Assembly (NCBI GenBank): GCA_035306725.1
Contig: DATGNN010000165.1
Span: forward strand, 1-23,050
Direction: 5' to 3'
DNA from: JAAYEB01 sp035306725
GTDB taxonomy: Bacteria > Fibrobacterota > Chitinivibrionia > Chitinivibrionales > Chitinispirillaceae
DNA: 23,050 bases
Part shown: one piece after another, positions 7,321 to 16,404 of the stretch
How the letters are laid out: each line of letters opens with the position of its first letter
How positions within the stretch are numbered: the stretch's first letter is position 1
Position numbers and translations under genes: made by a program
Notes under the pieces: model-generated
Databases searched by the model: none
Told to the model about the DNA's origin: nothing
The model's input: the letters and a program-made list of their open reading frames with translations, nothing else

Positions 7321-10300
7321 TCATAGAAAAGCTTTGGCTTCCAAAGAAAGTATATGATTAACAGATTCAGATATATTCGCACTACGATTAAACTCTCCCC
7401 TGTAAGTACCATTGATTAAAAAGTGTTCCCCGGCCTGAATGTCAATTATAAAAGAGATTATATGTGAAATACCTGATGCGTTGCCCCTTGCCATCCTGTA
7501 ATCTGCTCCTTCAGGCAAGTTAACTTTAGAAAAGGTATAAGACGCTTCAGCCCATCCTTTACCAAAAGGGCGGAATGACAATCCGGGTTTGATCTGGTAA
7601 TAAATGCTGCTGTCTGATGGAATTGAGCCAGTTTTAAGAGTATCATATTTACGAGCCCACCCCAGACATTCCTTAAGGAATATCTCTGTGGTGTTTCCGA
7701 TTCTGAATTTTTGCTGAAATTCTATATTGATATCTTTAAAGGAATAGGAATATTTGCTTGACGTATCATCGTGAAACATCCGTTGAAAACGGGTTTCGGT
7801 ACCAAAAGTCCATCTGTTTTTTCTGGTATCCAGGTTTATTCCTGTTTCAAGAGCTGATTCTTTATAGGAGCGTATTTGTCTTAGAGAGGGTAACAATAGC
7901 AGATTTGCTGATAACCCACCGATTTTTTTCGGATTCCATGTAATATCCTGTCGGTAGGAAAGGTCGGAATATTCGACATTCTTGACAATTTTCGAATTAA
8001 TATTCTTTAGTGAAATATATCCAGGAAACCATGATGAAAAAGAGTTGTTTTCTGCCATGATATGCTCTTCAAGGAAAAGGTAACCTTCCCAATAGAGATC
8101 TCCCAAAATTCCGGGTGTTTTTTTTGATGGAGAATAGGACCATGATAAATTCATAGTTGTTTTTCGGATCTTTAATTCGGTTGAATCATATATTTCTTTT
8201 TGTTCCATATAATAGTCACCCGGAATATGAGGTACATATTCTCTTAGTGAGTCATCGTAGATATGAGTTCCAAGTCCACTGCCAATATAACGTGGCACCT
8301 GAACAAAAATCGATGCTTTTTCAGAGCTGGACCGATATTGCTGATTAAGATTGAAATTATCGGAACTGGAATTTATCTGGTTTTTTAAATCTATCAGAAA
8401 TGTTGATGATTTGTTTTTGTCTGTAGTGACATGTTTATGATAACTGCTTGATCCCCAAATTTGCCATTGGGGCATTATTTTGTTGTTGAAGGACTGTTCC
8501 CATAAAAGAGAGTAGCCGGTATCAGCAGAAGCCAGTAATCCATTGTTTCCGCTTTTATGTTTCGAATAAGTAAAACTTTCAGAAAAATTCCAGGGTAAAT
8601 ACTGGTATTCAATTCCCCATTCAATTTCACCCCTGCCATTTTTAAGAGAGTCGGTTAACCATTGGTCCTGATATATAAATCCGAGAGAGTGATTTTTGGG
8701 TGTTATGTTTAATCGGGCAGTTTCTTTTCTATTTATTTCATTCACATGAATATGCCGAAACCAGGTGGTTTTGTATTGAAGTGAAAGAATGTTTTTTAAC
8801 ATTAGATATGAATTGTTTCCAAACTTGTCAGTAAGTAATTTGTTGCCTGATCTGTTTTGTCCATAGAGGAATTCTGTGCTCAATCCGCCAAATGGGGTAA
8901 TGCCGAAAGCTGATTCCCATAATTGTTGTCTGGTATTATGGGAATCTGTTGTACTGTCATCCCATTGCTCATGTCTGTCGTAAAGAGAAATTGCTTCATG
9001 TTCAAATCTTTCTGAAATGAAATTATAATCACCAGAAAACCAGATGCTTTTTTTGTTATACTGTTTTTTGCCTGCTGTCAAAGACGCTCTTGCAGACGAA
9101 CTCCTGTTGTCGTCATCATCAAGCGATGAGAAAAGATTTTTATCAATATCTTGTCCAGCAAAATTAACTGTAGCTTTGATATATTCATGATCCAGATTGG
9201 CTTTAACTTCACCATTAGTAACTCTTTGAGGTTTGGAGAGAGGTGAGTTGGGGGAGAAATCACCTGAGTTATTGCCTGTATAAATATAGATTGTACGATC
9301 ATCAGAAACAGAATCCTTATATGATCCGTTGTTTTTTCCAACATAGGAAAAATTTACATTGTATCGTCCTTTTACATCATTGGGATTTCTGGGGTTATAA
9401 GGGTTGTAGACAAAAACGGTTTCACCATTTTTGATAATTTTAGAGTATAGAGGCATTCTGTATTTTGCATCATAAGTGGGAACATCATTTGGGTTTATTT
9501 CTCTTTCACCTGTGCCATAAACAGGTTTGTCACCTCCGTTTTTAAGTGCAGACAAGTCTTGCGGTGAGAATGAAATGTCTATCGGATGTTTACGATTATC
9601 AGTTTCTGACCATAGTGCTCCCTGAATTGAAAACAGGGAGTCTGGTGAAGCAAATTCAGCATGCGTTCCAAGAAGTACCCGTTGATAATCAAAAAGTTTA
9701 TATTCGTACTCAACTCTTATCAGATCACCCTCTTTAACAAGGATATTTGGTGTAAATTTTACAGTTCCCAGGTCATAATCAGCGATAAAGTCCTTATCTT
9801 CGCCTTCATGTAATACAAGTCCATTAATTGTAACTTTAACAGTGCCGCTAACAATCATGATCAGATCCAGTTCGTTATTGCCAGTGAGTGTATAAGGCCC
9901 TTGAATTCCATTTTTTCCATGAAATGTTTGTACGGTGTATTTCCCTCCGGAAAGAGCTCCAAAAGCTTTGACAGAAAAATCTTTCGGATGCAGTGACGCT
10001 GAAATGCCTTTAATTTTTTTATCACCATTAAGGATGCCTCTAAATGGCCACGAGATATACTGATCCCCGGCAATTATATCAAATTTTGGATTTGTAAGTG
10101 CGATATAGATCATATCGAATTCACTAATTTCCCTTGTAGCTCCATCAATTGACGTTGCCTCATCACTAAGATGAGCCTTTAATTGTGTTTCAGGTCGAAT
10201 ATTACCACTAATATTGATATCAAGGCCCTGTTCAAAATTAACCTGACCAAGGTTTCCAATAGAAACACCTACGCTTTTATATCCGGATATATTAAGCGTT

Positions 10301-10695
10301 TCATTATCGTAAATGCTGCGGATCCTTTTTGGCGATAATGTTACAGTGGTATCTTGTTGAGATTCGTATTTTTTTTCAAATAATGAGTAAATCTTTGAAA
10401 GACCATAATAGTCTGTATCATAAGTGATTCTTACAGGAAGACCGCTGTCAATTGGTTCCGAGAAAAGAATACTGTTAATATCTGATATGTAAACCCATGG
10501 CGGCTGAAACACACTATCTGGAAAAGATATTTGAATTGTTGTTGAATCGATAAATAAGGTACCAAGACGGTACGGGCCGACGCCTCCGTCAGAAAAAAAA
10601 GTAGTATCCACGCTTTTAGCATAGGTATTGAAACAGACCAAAAAACCGACCAACAGAATTGAATGTCGAATAGGGAACCCTTTTAAAAAAGACAT
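7321..10695 (-). CDS. Very large predicted outer-membrane beta-barrel protein
   Basis: No gene name recognised. From ATG 10695 the product is about 1124 residues. A Sec signal peptide is clear (FPIRHSILLVGFLVCFNTYA then KS). The N-terminal third has soluble, repeated beta segments. One contains GYKSVGVSIGNLG followed by LDINISGNIRPETQLKAHLS, and another has VTINGLVLHEGEDKDF followed by YDLGTVKFTP. I associate this pattern with giant surface or outer-membrane proteins of FCB-group bacteria, loosely like the SprA N-region, though I cannot confirm homology. The rest alternates aromatic-rich strands and polar loops and ends LEAKAFL, with Phe next to last, as in barrels. TTG at 10713 would add six residues but lies upstream of the likely transcription start and has no ribosome-binding site. 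It is divergent from the ECF operon across 557 bp and ends at a shared terminator. Role unknown: surface assembly, secretion or adhesion are possible. Confidence 0.85.
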   Translation of the reverse strand: MSFLKGFPIRHSILLVGFLVCFNTYAKSVDTTFFSDGGVGPYRLGTLFIDSTTIQISFPDSVFQPPWVYISDINSILFSEPIDSGLPVRITYDTDYYGLSKIYSLFEKKYESQQDTTVTLSPKRIRSIYDNETLNISGYKSVGVSIGNLGQVNFEQGLDINISGNIRPETQLKAHLSDEATSIDGATREISEFDMIYIALTNPKFDIIAGDQYISWPFRGILNGDKKIKGISASLHPKDFSVKAFGALSGGKYTVQTFHGKNGIQGPYTLTGNNELDLIMIVSGTVKVTINGLVLHEGEDKDFIADYDLGTVKFTPNILVKEGDLIRVEYEYKLFDYQRVLLGTHAEFASPDSLFSIQGALWSETDNRKHPIDISFSPQDLSALKNGGDKPVYGTGEREINPNDVPTYDAKYRMPLYSKIIKNGETVFVYNPYNPRNPNDVKGRYNVNFSYVGKNNGSYKDSVSDDRTIYIYTGNNSGDFSPNSPLSKPQRVTNGEVKANLDHEYIKATVNFAGQDIDKNLFSSLDDDDNRSSSARASLTAGKKQYNKKSIWFSGDYNFISERFEHEAISLYDRHEQWDDSTTDSHNTRQQLWESAFGITPFGGLSTEFLYGQNRSGNKLLTDKFGNNSYLMLKNILSLQYKTTWFRHIHVNEINRKETARLNITPKNHSLGFIYQDQWLTDSLKNGRGEIEWGIEYQYLPWNFSESFTYSKHKSGNNGLLASADTGYSLLWEQSFNNKIMPQWQIWGSSSYHKHVTTDKNKSSTFLIDLKNQINSSSDNFNLNQQYRSSSEKASIFVQVPRYIGSGLGTHIYDDSLREYVPHIPGDYYMEQKEIYDSTELKIRKTTMNLSWSYSPSKKTPGILGDLYWEGYLFLEEHIMAENNSFSSWFPGYISLKNINSKIVKNVEYSDLSYRQDITWNPKKIGGLSANLLLLPSLRQIRSYKESALETGINLDTRKNRWTFGTETRFQRMFHDDTSSKYSYSFKDINIEFQQKFRIGNTTEIFLKECLGWARKYDTLKTGSIPSDSSIYYQIKPGLSFRPFGKGWAEASYTFSKVNLPEGADYRMARGNASGISHIISFIIDIQAGEHFLINGTYRGEFNRSANISESVNHILSLEAKAFL

Positions 10696-10715
10696 AACTG
10701 TATGATTATACAAAA

Positions 10716-10743
10716 ATTATAATAAGGAATCCTGTTTTGACAG
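10716..10743 (-). promoter_or_regulatory. Candidate promoter of the outer-membrane protein gene
   Basis: On the minus strand CTGTCA (10743-10738) precedes a perfect TATAAT (10721-10716) by 16 bp. Transcription would begin near 10709, giving a short leader before ATG 10695 and excluding the TTG at 10713. A second TATAAT at 10710-10705 lacks a -35 partner. Confidence 0.4.
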
Positions 10744-11270
10744 TTTTATTGAAGTTATCTGCATATATTTTCAGATCCTTTTTTTGAGGTATTACGAAAA
10801 TCAGATTGAATGAAGATGATTAGCCGGTAAAGGATTGAACAGCACCGTTTTTTTTCCAAATATATTGAAACATCAGATTGAAAATCCACAAATTTGTGAA
10901 AATTGTATCAAATCAAAGTGTACTGGCTTTGTAATTAATTGAGGATTGTTGTAATTTATTTCCAGTAAGGATAAGCAGGTAGAGTTTTTAATTTAATCGT
11001 TTTGATAAAAAACAAAGGTTTTTAGTTAAAATCTCGTTATACTATATATTATTCTTTAATCTGTTTAAAGAGTGAGAATAAATTCCCTTACAATGTTAAT
11101 TTTTCAGTTATTTGTCTTTTACAGGTGTGTTCAGTTTTAAAATTGAGCTACGGATGAATTATTATTTTGAATAATTTCTTTTGTATTGATGTCTAAATGA
11201 ATCAGGCAATACTTTAAATTTTTTGTAATTAGATTCGTTTGATCTGAAGGATACGAAAATACAAAGAGTT
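10744..11270. other. Divergent intergenic region between the barrel gene and the ECF operon
   Basis: About 530 bp, strongly AT-rich, no credible gene. It must hold the promoter of the ECF operon. TATACT at about 11037 is a possible -10 but lacks a clear -35, and I found no obvious ECF-type GGAAC motif. A perfect 12-bp palindrome CACAAATTTGTG occurs at 10887-10898. Its length suggests regulatory sites for one or both divergent transcripts. Confidence 0.5.
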
Positions 11271-12176
11271 TTGGGTAAAATATCAAATAATATGGTTTTA
11301 AAGAGAAGTATCATCTTATCTACTTTTGTTTTTCTGCTTAATGTATGCATTTTTGGTGAAAAAAGCGAATCATACATTCTGATTAAACCTTTTATTGTTA
11401 ATATTAATGATTCGTTAAATTATGAGAAGTTACATTTGGCTTTAATAAAAAGACTGGAATACGAGATACTTCCAAGGGATGTGAAACCAGTTTCTGATGA
11501 AAATTATAAAAATTATTCTGTGATTGCTGAGGGAGTCATAGACACATTGGATGGCGTTCTGGTTTTGCTCTTTAGATTATCAGGCAATGAAGAACAGGGC
11601 AAGGAAGAAAAACTTATACCATTACGTAACCATAGTATCGAAGATCTTCTTGATATAATGGCACTGAAAATTCGTTACTTTCTTGAGCAGAATATATCCG
11701 GAAGACTAAGAATAAGCTCACGACCTCTTAACTGTGATGTATTTCTCAATGGCGTTAAGATTGGAGTAACACCTGCTGAACTGGTTTTAGAGAAAGGACA
11801 GTATAAAATTGGTATTAACCGGGAGAATCTTTATCCTTGGTCTGATTCGGTTGTTATTGAAGCGGGGCGGGAAAAGATATTAAATCCCTCTTTAGAGTTT
11901 CAGGGCTATAAAATAAAACCTTTTATTTATACATCAGCGATTCTAAGTGTAGCAACAATAGTCAGTTGGGTTATTGAATTCAAATCGCATGAATCTTATA
12001 AGGATCTTTCTGTAGGGTTACCACAAACGGATTATGACTGGTACTGGAATCGTTATCGTAATGCAAATTATATTCGAATTGGGTTATTTAATGCGACTAT
12101 CATAGGATGGACAATTTGCGGTTTCCAATGGACCAGGAATAGAACTTTGGAACGAAAAATTTTTGGACAAAATTAA
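11271..12176 (+). CDS. PEGA-domain envelope protein with C-terminal membrane helices
   Basis: Unnamed protein, first in the sigma-factor operon. It has an N-terminal hydrophobic signal or anchor (VLKRSIILSTFVFLLNVCIFG) and a mixed alpha/beta domain at about 35-140 resembling, by pattern only, periplasmic nucleotide-free folds such as CsgG/TolB N-domains. A PEGA domain at 144-212 (NCDVFLNGVKIGVTPAEL, EKGQYKI) and two membrane helices at about 217-236 and 267-286 follow. The start is either TTG 11271 or ATG 11292. Neither has a good ribosome-binding site, and ATG gives the better signal peptide. Its stop lies 4 bp before the probable sigma-factor ATG. A role in sensing with the anti-sigma factor, which carries a similar PEGA domain, is inferred from context. 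Confidence 0.8.
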   Translation: MGKISNNMVLKRSIILSTFVFLLNVCIFGEKSESYILIKPFIVNINDSLNYEKLHLALIKRLEYEILPRDVKPVSDENYKNYSVIAEGVIDTLDGVLVLLFRLSGNEEQGKEEKLIPLRNHSIEDLLDIMALKIRYFLEQNISGRLRISSRPLNCDVFLNGVKIGVTPAELVLEKGQYKIGINRENLYPWSDSVVIEAGREKILNPSLEFQGYKIKPFIYTSAILSVATIVSWVIEFKSHESYKDLSVGLPQTDYDWYWNRYRNANYIRIGLFNATIIGWTICGFQWTRNRTLERKIFGQN

Positions 12177-12180
12177 TAAA

Positions 12181-12777
12181 ATGAACATTACTCTTGAGAA
12201 GGGCAACAAATATTTGGTAGAGCATGAAAAATTGCTTATTGACCGGATTATCAGTGGTGACCAGAAAGCATTTCGTGAACTTTTTCTTACATACAGAGAA
12301 TTGGTTTATAGAGTAGCGTATCGTTTTCTGGGAGATTCAGATGATATTGAAGATGCTGTGCAGCAGACTTTCATTGAGGTTTATAGATCACTTCCGGGGT
12401 ATGAAGCTAAGTCCAAATTTACAACCTGGTTGTATCGCATTGCCATTAATGTTTCGATTCAGTTTTTACGAAAAAGAAAAAATAGTAACAAATTTGAATA
12501 TATTGATCCCGAACGGATAGAAGATAAATCAAGAACTGATGGAAAAAGTTCATGTGAGAGTAATGAATTGCAAAATCAGGTTAGAATGGCTTTAAAAAAG
12601 CTTGCTTTAAAAAAGAGGATAGTTGTCATTTTACATGACTTGGAAGGTATAACCATGGAAGAAATTGCAAATATCAGGAATATCCCCCTGGGGACCGTTA
12701 AAAGCAGATTGTTTCATGGGCGGGAAGAATTAAAGAAAAAACTTTCTAAATATTTATATGATTATGAAATGCGCTGA
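12181..12777 (+). CDS. ECF-type RNA polymerase sigma factor
   Basis: Extracytoplasmic-function sigma-70 factor of 198 residues. Sigma region 2 spans about 22-100 (AFRELFLTYRELVYRVAYRF, DIEDAVQQTFIEVYRSL, FTTWLYRIAINVSIQFLRKR). Region 4 spans about 135-188 with the helix-turn-helix MEEIANIRNIPLGTVKSRLF. There is no sigma-3 domain, as is usual. I choose ATG 12181, four bases after the upstream stop; TTG 12163 would overlap that gene. The next gene, an anti-sigma factor, overlaps its end by 20 bp, indicating translational coupling. It should direct transcription of its own operon and perhaps the divergent outer-membrane gene, but I found no matching promoter pair by eye. Confidence 0.95.
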   Translation: MNITLEKGNKYLVEHEKLLIDRIISGDQKAFRELFLTYRELVYRVAYRFLGDSDDIEDAVQQTFIEVYRSLPGYEAKSKFTTWLYRIAINVSIQFLRKRKNSNKFEYIDPERIEDKSRTDGKSSCESNELQNQVRMALKKLALKKRIVVILHDLEGITMEEIANIRNIPLGTVKSRLFHGREELKKKLSKYLYDYEMR

Positions 12778-14641
12778 AATCAGAAAAAAAATTCAGGATT
12801 TTCTAAGTGGAACCTGTTCGCTTTCACTTTATCGTGAGATTTCATCTCATCTTGAAAAGTGTGAAAAATGCCGGGAATATGAGAATGATTTAAAAAAACT
12901 GCTTTCTGTGCTTAAAAAACAGAGTTTTGTTTCTTTGCCAAAAGAAGCAAAATGGAATAAAATAGAAAAATCAATTTTCAACAACCTTGACAATGAATCA
13001 AATTTATTTGAAAACAGGTTGCCTTTGTGTGTATTTGACTGGAAAAGAACTGCAGTTGCAGCGTTGCTATTGATTTCTTTTGTCTGTATACTGGGAATAC
13101 CTTTTGGAATCAGAAAATACAGAAAAAATGTTGTATCTCAGACAGCAGATGTGTCATCATATCCAAAACTCGTTAATACCATTGGATCGGTATCGGTTGT
13201 AAATGATAATATTAAATCAGAAAACTCGGATTTAGAGAAAAACGGAATTACAATCAAAACAGCTGACAGTTCCTTGACGAATGTACTGCTGAATAAAAGA
13301 ACAACTCTCAGTCTTGATAATAATACTGTTTGCAGGATCAATAAATTATCAATTGACACACAGATTATTTCTCTTCAACAGGGAAATGTTTTGGCTAAGG
13401 TTGGAAAAAGGGGGCGAGAACAGAAATTCAGGATTGAGACACCAAATGCATTTTGTGATGTAGTAGGTACACAGTTTAAAGTATGGTATGATGATACTGC
13501 TTTTGGAAAGTGTGTAACCCGCCTGGCAGTTTATAAAGGGTCTGTAGTATTTGGAGTTGGCTTAAACAAGGAAGTTCCCGTTGATTCTGGCTATTGTATT
13601 GAAGCCGTCGGAGAAACCCTTGGCAAACCTGTTTTAATAAACAAGAATAAAGATCGACTTAAAAACAAAATCATGGTTATATCTGAACCTGATGAAGCGA
13701 TTGTCAGCATTAATGGAAACAAAGCTGGTTTGACACCGCTATCGTTTGAATTTGAAAAGGGGGTATACCAGATTAAAGTATATAAAAACGGATATTCAAT
13801 GTGGGAAAAACATCTCAACCTTGCTAAATATGAGAAAGATACTATCAGGATTAAATTAAGAACCGCTCTGGGTATATCTGAAAAAAGTGAAAAGATTTCT
13901 GACAGCAATACAAGTGACAGTGTGCTGATTAATAAAGTTGTCGAATTGATTGATTCAGAAAACTACGACAGTGCTTTAATCGTTTTGAATGATATAGTAT
14001 GTAACAGTAAAACCAGGCGTGAAACAAAAGTTCTGGTTTTAACAAAAATGGCGTATTGTCAAAGCAGCATGGGCAGACATGACAAGGCTGTCGAAGCTCT
14101 TTTGCAAATAGTAAATGGAAGGTTTTCTGATGATCAGAAGGGGTCGGCACTGTTCCGCATTGCTACTATTAAAAAAGACCAGATGCATGATTATGATGGA
14201 GCTGTTGAGGCGTTAATTAAATACTTTAAAGATTATTCTGAAGGTATCTGGATAGAAGAAGTAGGGTTCAGTCTGGCAGAATTGCTGGTTATTAAAGGTA
14301 TGTTTAATGAAGCTGCGTCTGTGTATGAAGTGTTAATGGAAAAGGAAATCAGCATTAAAGGGAATGTAAAAATATTATACAACCTTGCTCAATTATATTT
14401 ACAACATTTAAAGGATAATGCACGTGCACTTGAATTGTTTACTTTACTGGATGAAAATTTTCCTGGAAACATTTATTCTGAAGATGCATTGTTCTGGCGG
14501 GCTAATTGCCTGTTTGAACTTGGTAGAATAACCCAGAGTTTCAATGAATATAGTAATTATTTGTCTAATTATCCTGATGGTAAATGGGTTGAAGAAATCA
14601 GAATCAAACTGAACAGAACAGAAACTGCAGGCGTGAAATGA
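12758..14641 (+). CDS. Transmembrane anti-sigma factor with FecR, PEGA and TPR domains
   Basis: Predicted regulator that holds the ECF sigma factor at the inner membrane. Cytoplasmic zinc-binding anti-sigma domain at 1-75 with C5 and the H31-xxx-C35-xx-C38 motif. One membrane helix at about 98-116. The remainder is periplasmic: a FecR-like domain at about 140-265 (RIETPNAFCDVVGTQFKVWY), a PEGA domain at about 305-368 (IVSINGNKAGLTPL, EKGVYQIKVY), and four or more TPR-like repeats at about 385-620. At 627 residues it is far longer than ordinary anti-sigma factors of about 80-350. It overlaps the sigma gene by 20 bp and the next gene by 4 bp (ATGA). ATG 12764 is an alternative start two codons in. 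TPR and PEGA domains suggest binding of a peptide, cell-wall or protein partner. The signal is unknown. Confidence 0.9.
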   Translation: MIMKCAEIRKKIQDFLSGTCSLSLYREISSHLEKCEKCREYENDLKKLLSVLKKQSFVSLPKEAKWNKIEKSIFNNLDNESNLFENRLPLCVFDWKRTAVAALLLISFVCILGIPFGIRKYRKNVVSQTADVSSYPKLVNTIGSVSVVNDNIKSENSDLEKNGITIKTADSSLTNVLLNKRTTLSLDNNTVCRINKLSIDTQIISLQQGNVLAKVGKRGREQKFRIETPNAFCDVVGTQFKVWYDDTAFGKCVTRLAVYKGSVVFGVGLNKEVPVDSGYCIEAVGETLGKPVLINKNKDRLKNKIMVISEPDEAIVSINGNKAGLTPLSFEFEKGVYQIKVYKNGYSMWEKHLNLAKYEKDTIRIKLRTALGISEKSEKISDSNTSDSVLINKVVELIDSENYDSALIVLNDIVCNSKTRRETKVLVLTKMAYCQSSMGRHDKAVEALLQIVNGRFSDDQKGSALFRIATIKKDQMHDYDGAVEALIKYFKDYSEGIWIEEVGFSLAELLVIKGMFNEAASVYEVLMEKEISIKGNVKILYNLAQLYLQHLKDNARALELFTLLDENFPGNIYSEDALFWRANCLFELGRITQSFNEYSNYLSNYPDGKWVEEIRIKLNRTETAGVK

Positions 14642-16161
14642 TACTGCGTTTGAAAACATTATCAATTGCATTTGTATTTCTATTTTTTTGCGCTCAACGT
14701 GATAACCGTTTTGATCCGATGAGTCCTTTATATCGGGTCAAACCTCCAGAGTTAACAGTTGCACTAAATTGTGATTCAAACAAAATTTCTTTTCAAAAAG
14801 ATAACCGGTTTGAAATTGTTCTCCCGTTTATCGTTAGTTTTACTGTTGATGCAAAGCAAGCGGATTGGAATAAATCTCTTCCTGTTTCAGTTCAATATTA
14901 TACAGATTCAGAATTTATTGAACAGAAGAATAATGTGAAAAAGTATCAAAAAGAAATTGTCAGATGTGGAATCCATGAATTCAGATTTAAATCATCCGAT
15001 CCGGATGGATCTGAAATTGAGGAAATATATACATTCCAGTGCTTTTCGGTAAACAGGCCAATAATCAAATCATTTATTTGTAATTTTGATACTTTACCTG
15101 TTAACAAATATGTTCCAGTGAAGTTTGTTGCTTTGATATCAGATAGTACGGACTATGTGGATTCTGTAGTTTATACGCTTTCTGGCGACAGAATCTTAAA
15201 GATACCTTCAAATCCAGATGCTCTTTTTTATGATACCCTAGAACAAAATGTTATTTCTGATATGGAAGCAGAAAAAGAAATAAAAGTGGTAGTTTATGAT
15301 AAACTTGGTAAAGGCGATTCGGCTTCGGTAAATCTCGTTTTTGATAAAAATTATGAGTATTACGCAGGATTACCTCCTGTAATTGATTCTATTTGGGTTA
15401 ATGAAAAAGATATTCATATTGGCGAACGTATTGAATTTGAATTGTCCGCTTATGATAAAGATGGTGAAATTGTAAAGTATTACTGGGCTTTTGGTGATAA
15501 CGTTTTTAGATATAGTGATAATCCAAAGGCCAGCCACACCTACTATTCTCCAGGTAACTATAATGTTATAATTTCAGTGGTTGATGATTCAGGAAATACA
15601 AGTATGGACAGTATAGCTGTCGAAGCATCAATGCCGATAAAATCTTTGCGAATTCTTTCTCTTACAGCGACTCCAGATTCGGGCATTTGTCCTCTGAAAG
15701 TAAATCTTAAGGCAACTGTTAATGATACTTCTTCCGAAATCGATTATAAGTGGTTATTTGGTGATTTCGGATCTTATTGGTGGTGGGATGGAGCCGAAAC
15801 TTCACATATGTATAATTATCCCGGAACCTTTTCTGTAATGCTTGTAGTTAAAAATGACCATGAACAGGATACCATGACAACAATTGTAACTGTAGCCGGA
15901 CCTGTATTGAAAATAAAAGCAGACAAAGACTCTGTTTATGAGGGGGATACAGTTCTTTTAACTGTCATGGGTTCAGATCAGGAAGAGTTCATTCATTATA
16001 AATGGTCTTTTCCCGATACTTCTATTCATACAAGATCTTCTGAAATAGAATATGTTTTTAAGGAAGCAGGGCATTGTCACATCAGTGTAATGGCATTTGG
16101 GGATCAGTTTAAAACCGGTGATATATTTATTAACGTTCAGCCTGATGCAAATAAAGATTAA
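14638..16161 (+). CDS. PKD-repeat lipoprotein, last gene of the ECF operon
   Basis: Predicted lipoprotein: short signal MILRLKTLSIAFVFLFFC with acylated Cys18, then AQRDNRFDPMSPLY. A beta-rich region covers about 35-230. Three Ig-like PKD domains follow at about 240-330 (YYWAFGD, SHTYYSPGNYNVIISVVDD), 335-415 (YKWLFGD, PGTFSVMLVV) and 418-503 (YKWSFPD, FKEAGHCHISV). No catalytic domain is visible, so a binding or structural role at the outer membrane or cell surface is likely. Its start overlaps the anti-sigma stop as ATGA, so it is translationally coupled. The coupling suggests it belongs to the sensing or response function of the operon. No terminator follows directly. Confidence 0.88.
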   Translation: MILRLKTLSIAFVFLFFCAQRDNRFDPMSPLYRVKPPELTVALNCDSNKISFQKDNRFEIVLPFIVSFTVDAKQADWNKSLPVSVQYYTDSEFIEQKNNVKKYQKEIVRCGIHEFRFKSSDPDGSEIEEIYTFQCFSVNRPIIKSFICNFDTLPVNKYVPVKFVALISDSTDYVDSVVYTLSGDRILKIPSNPDALFYDTLEQNVISDMEAEKEIKVVVYDKLGKGDSASVNLVFDKNYEYYAGLPPVIDSIWVNEKDIHIGERIEFELSAYDKDGEIVKYYWAFGDNVFRYSDNPKASHTYYSPGNYNVIISVVDDSGNTSMDSIAVEASMPIKSLRILSLTATPDSGICPLKVNLKATVNDTSSEIDYKWLFGDFGSYWWWDGAETSHMYNYPGTFSVMLVVKNDHEQDTMTTIVTVAGPVLKIKADKDSVYEGDTVLLTVMGSDQEEFIHYKWSFPDTSIHTRSSEIEYVFKEAGHCHISVMAFGDQFKTGDIFINVQPDANKD

Positions 16162-16404
16162 TACCTGATATCATGATGTTTTGTCGTTTTAATTAACTTA
16201 AACCTAAATGAAGACTGTTTCTTTACTTCACCTGCTTCACAGAAATTGGCACATTAATTATTAAGAATTAGGTTATGGTTACTGTTTGTAGAGATAAACT
16301 CAGGCTATTGTTTAATAAAAAATTTATTTATTGAACGTTTATAAAAAATTAATCAACAAATTGAACGTGGTCTTGTTTGATCACAATAAATCTAATTTCC
16401 CTAT

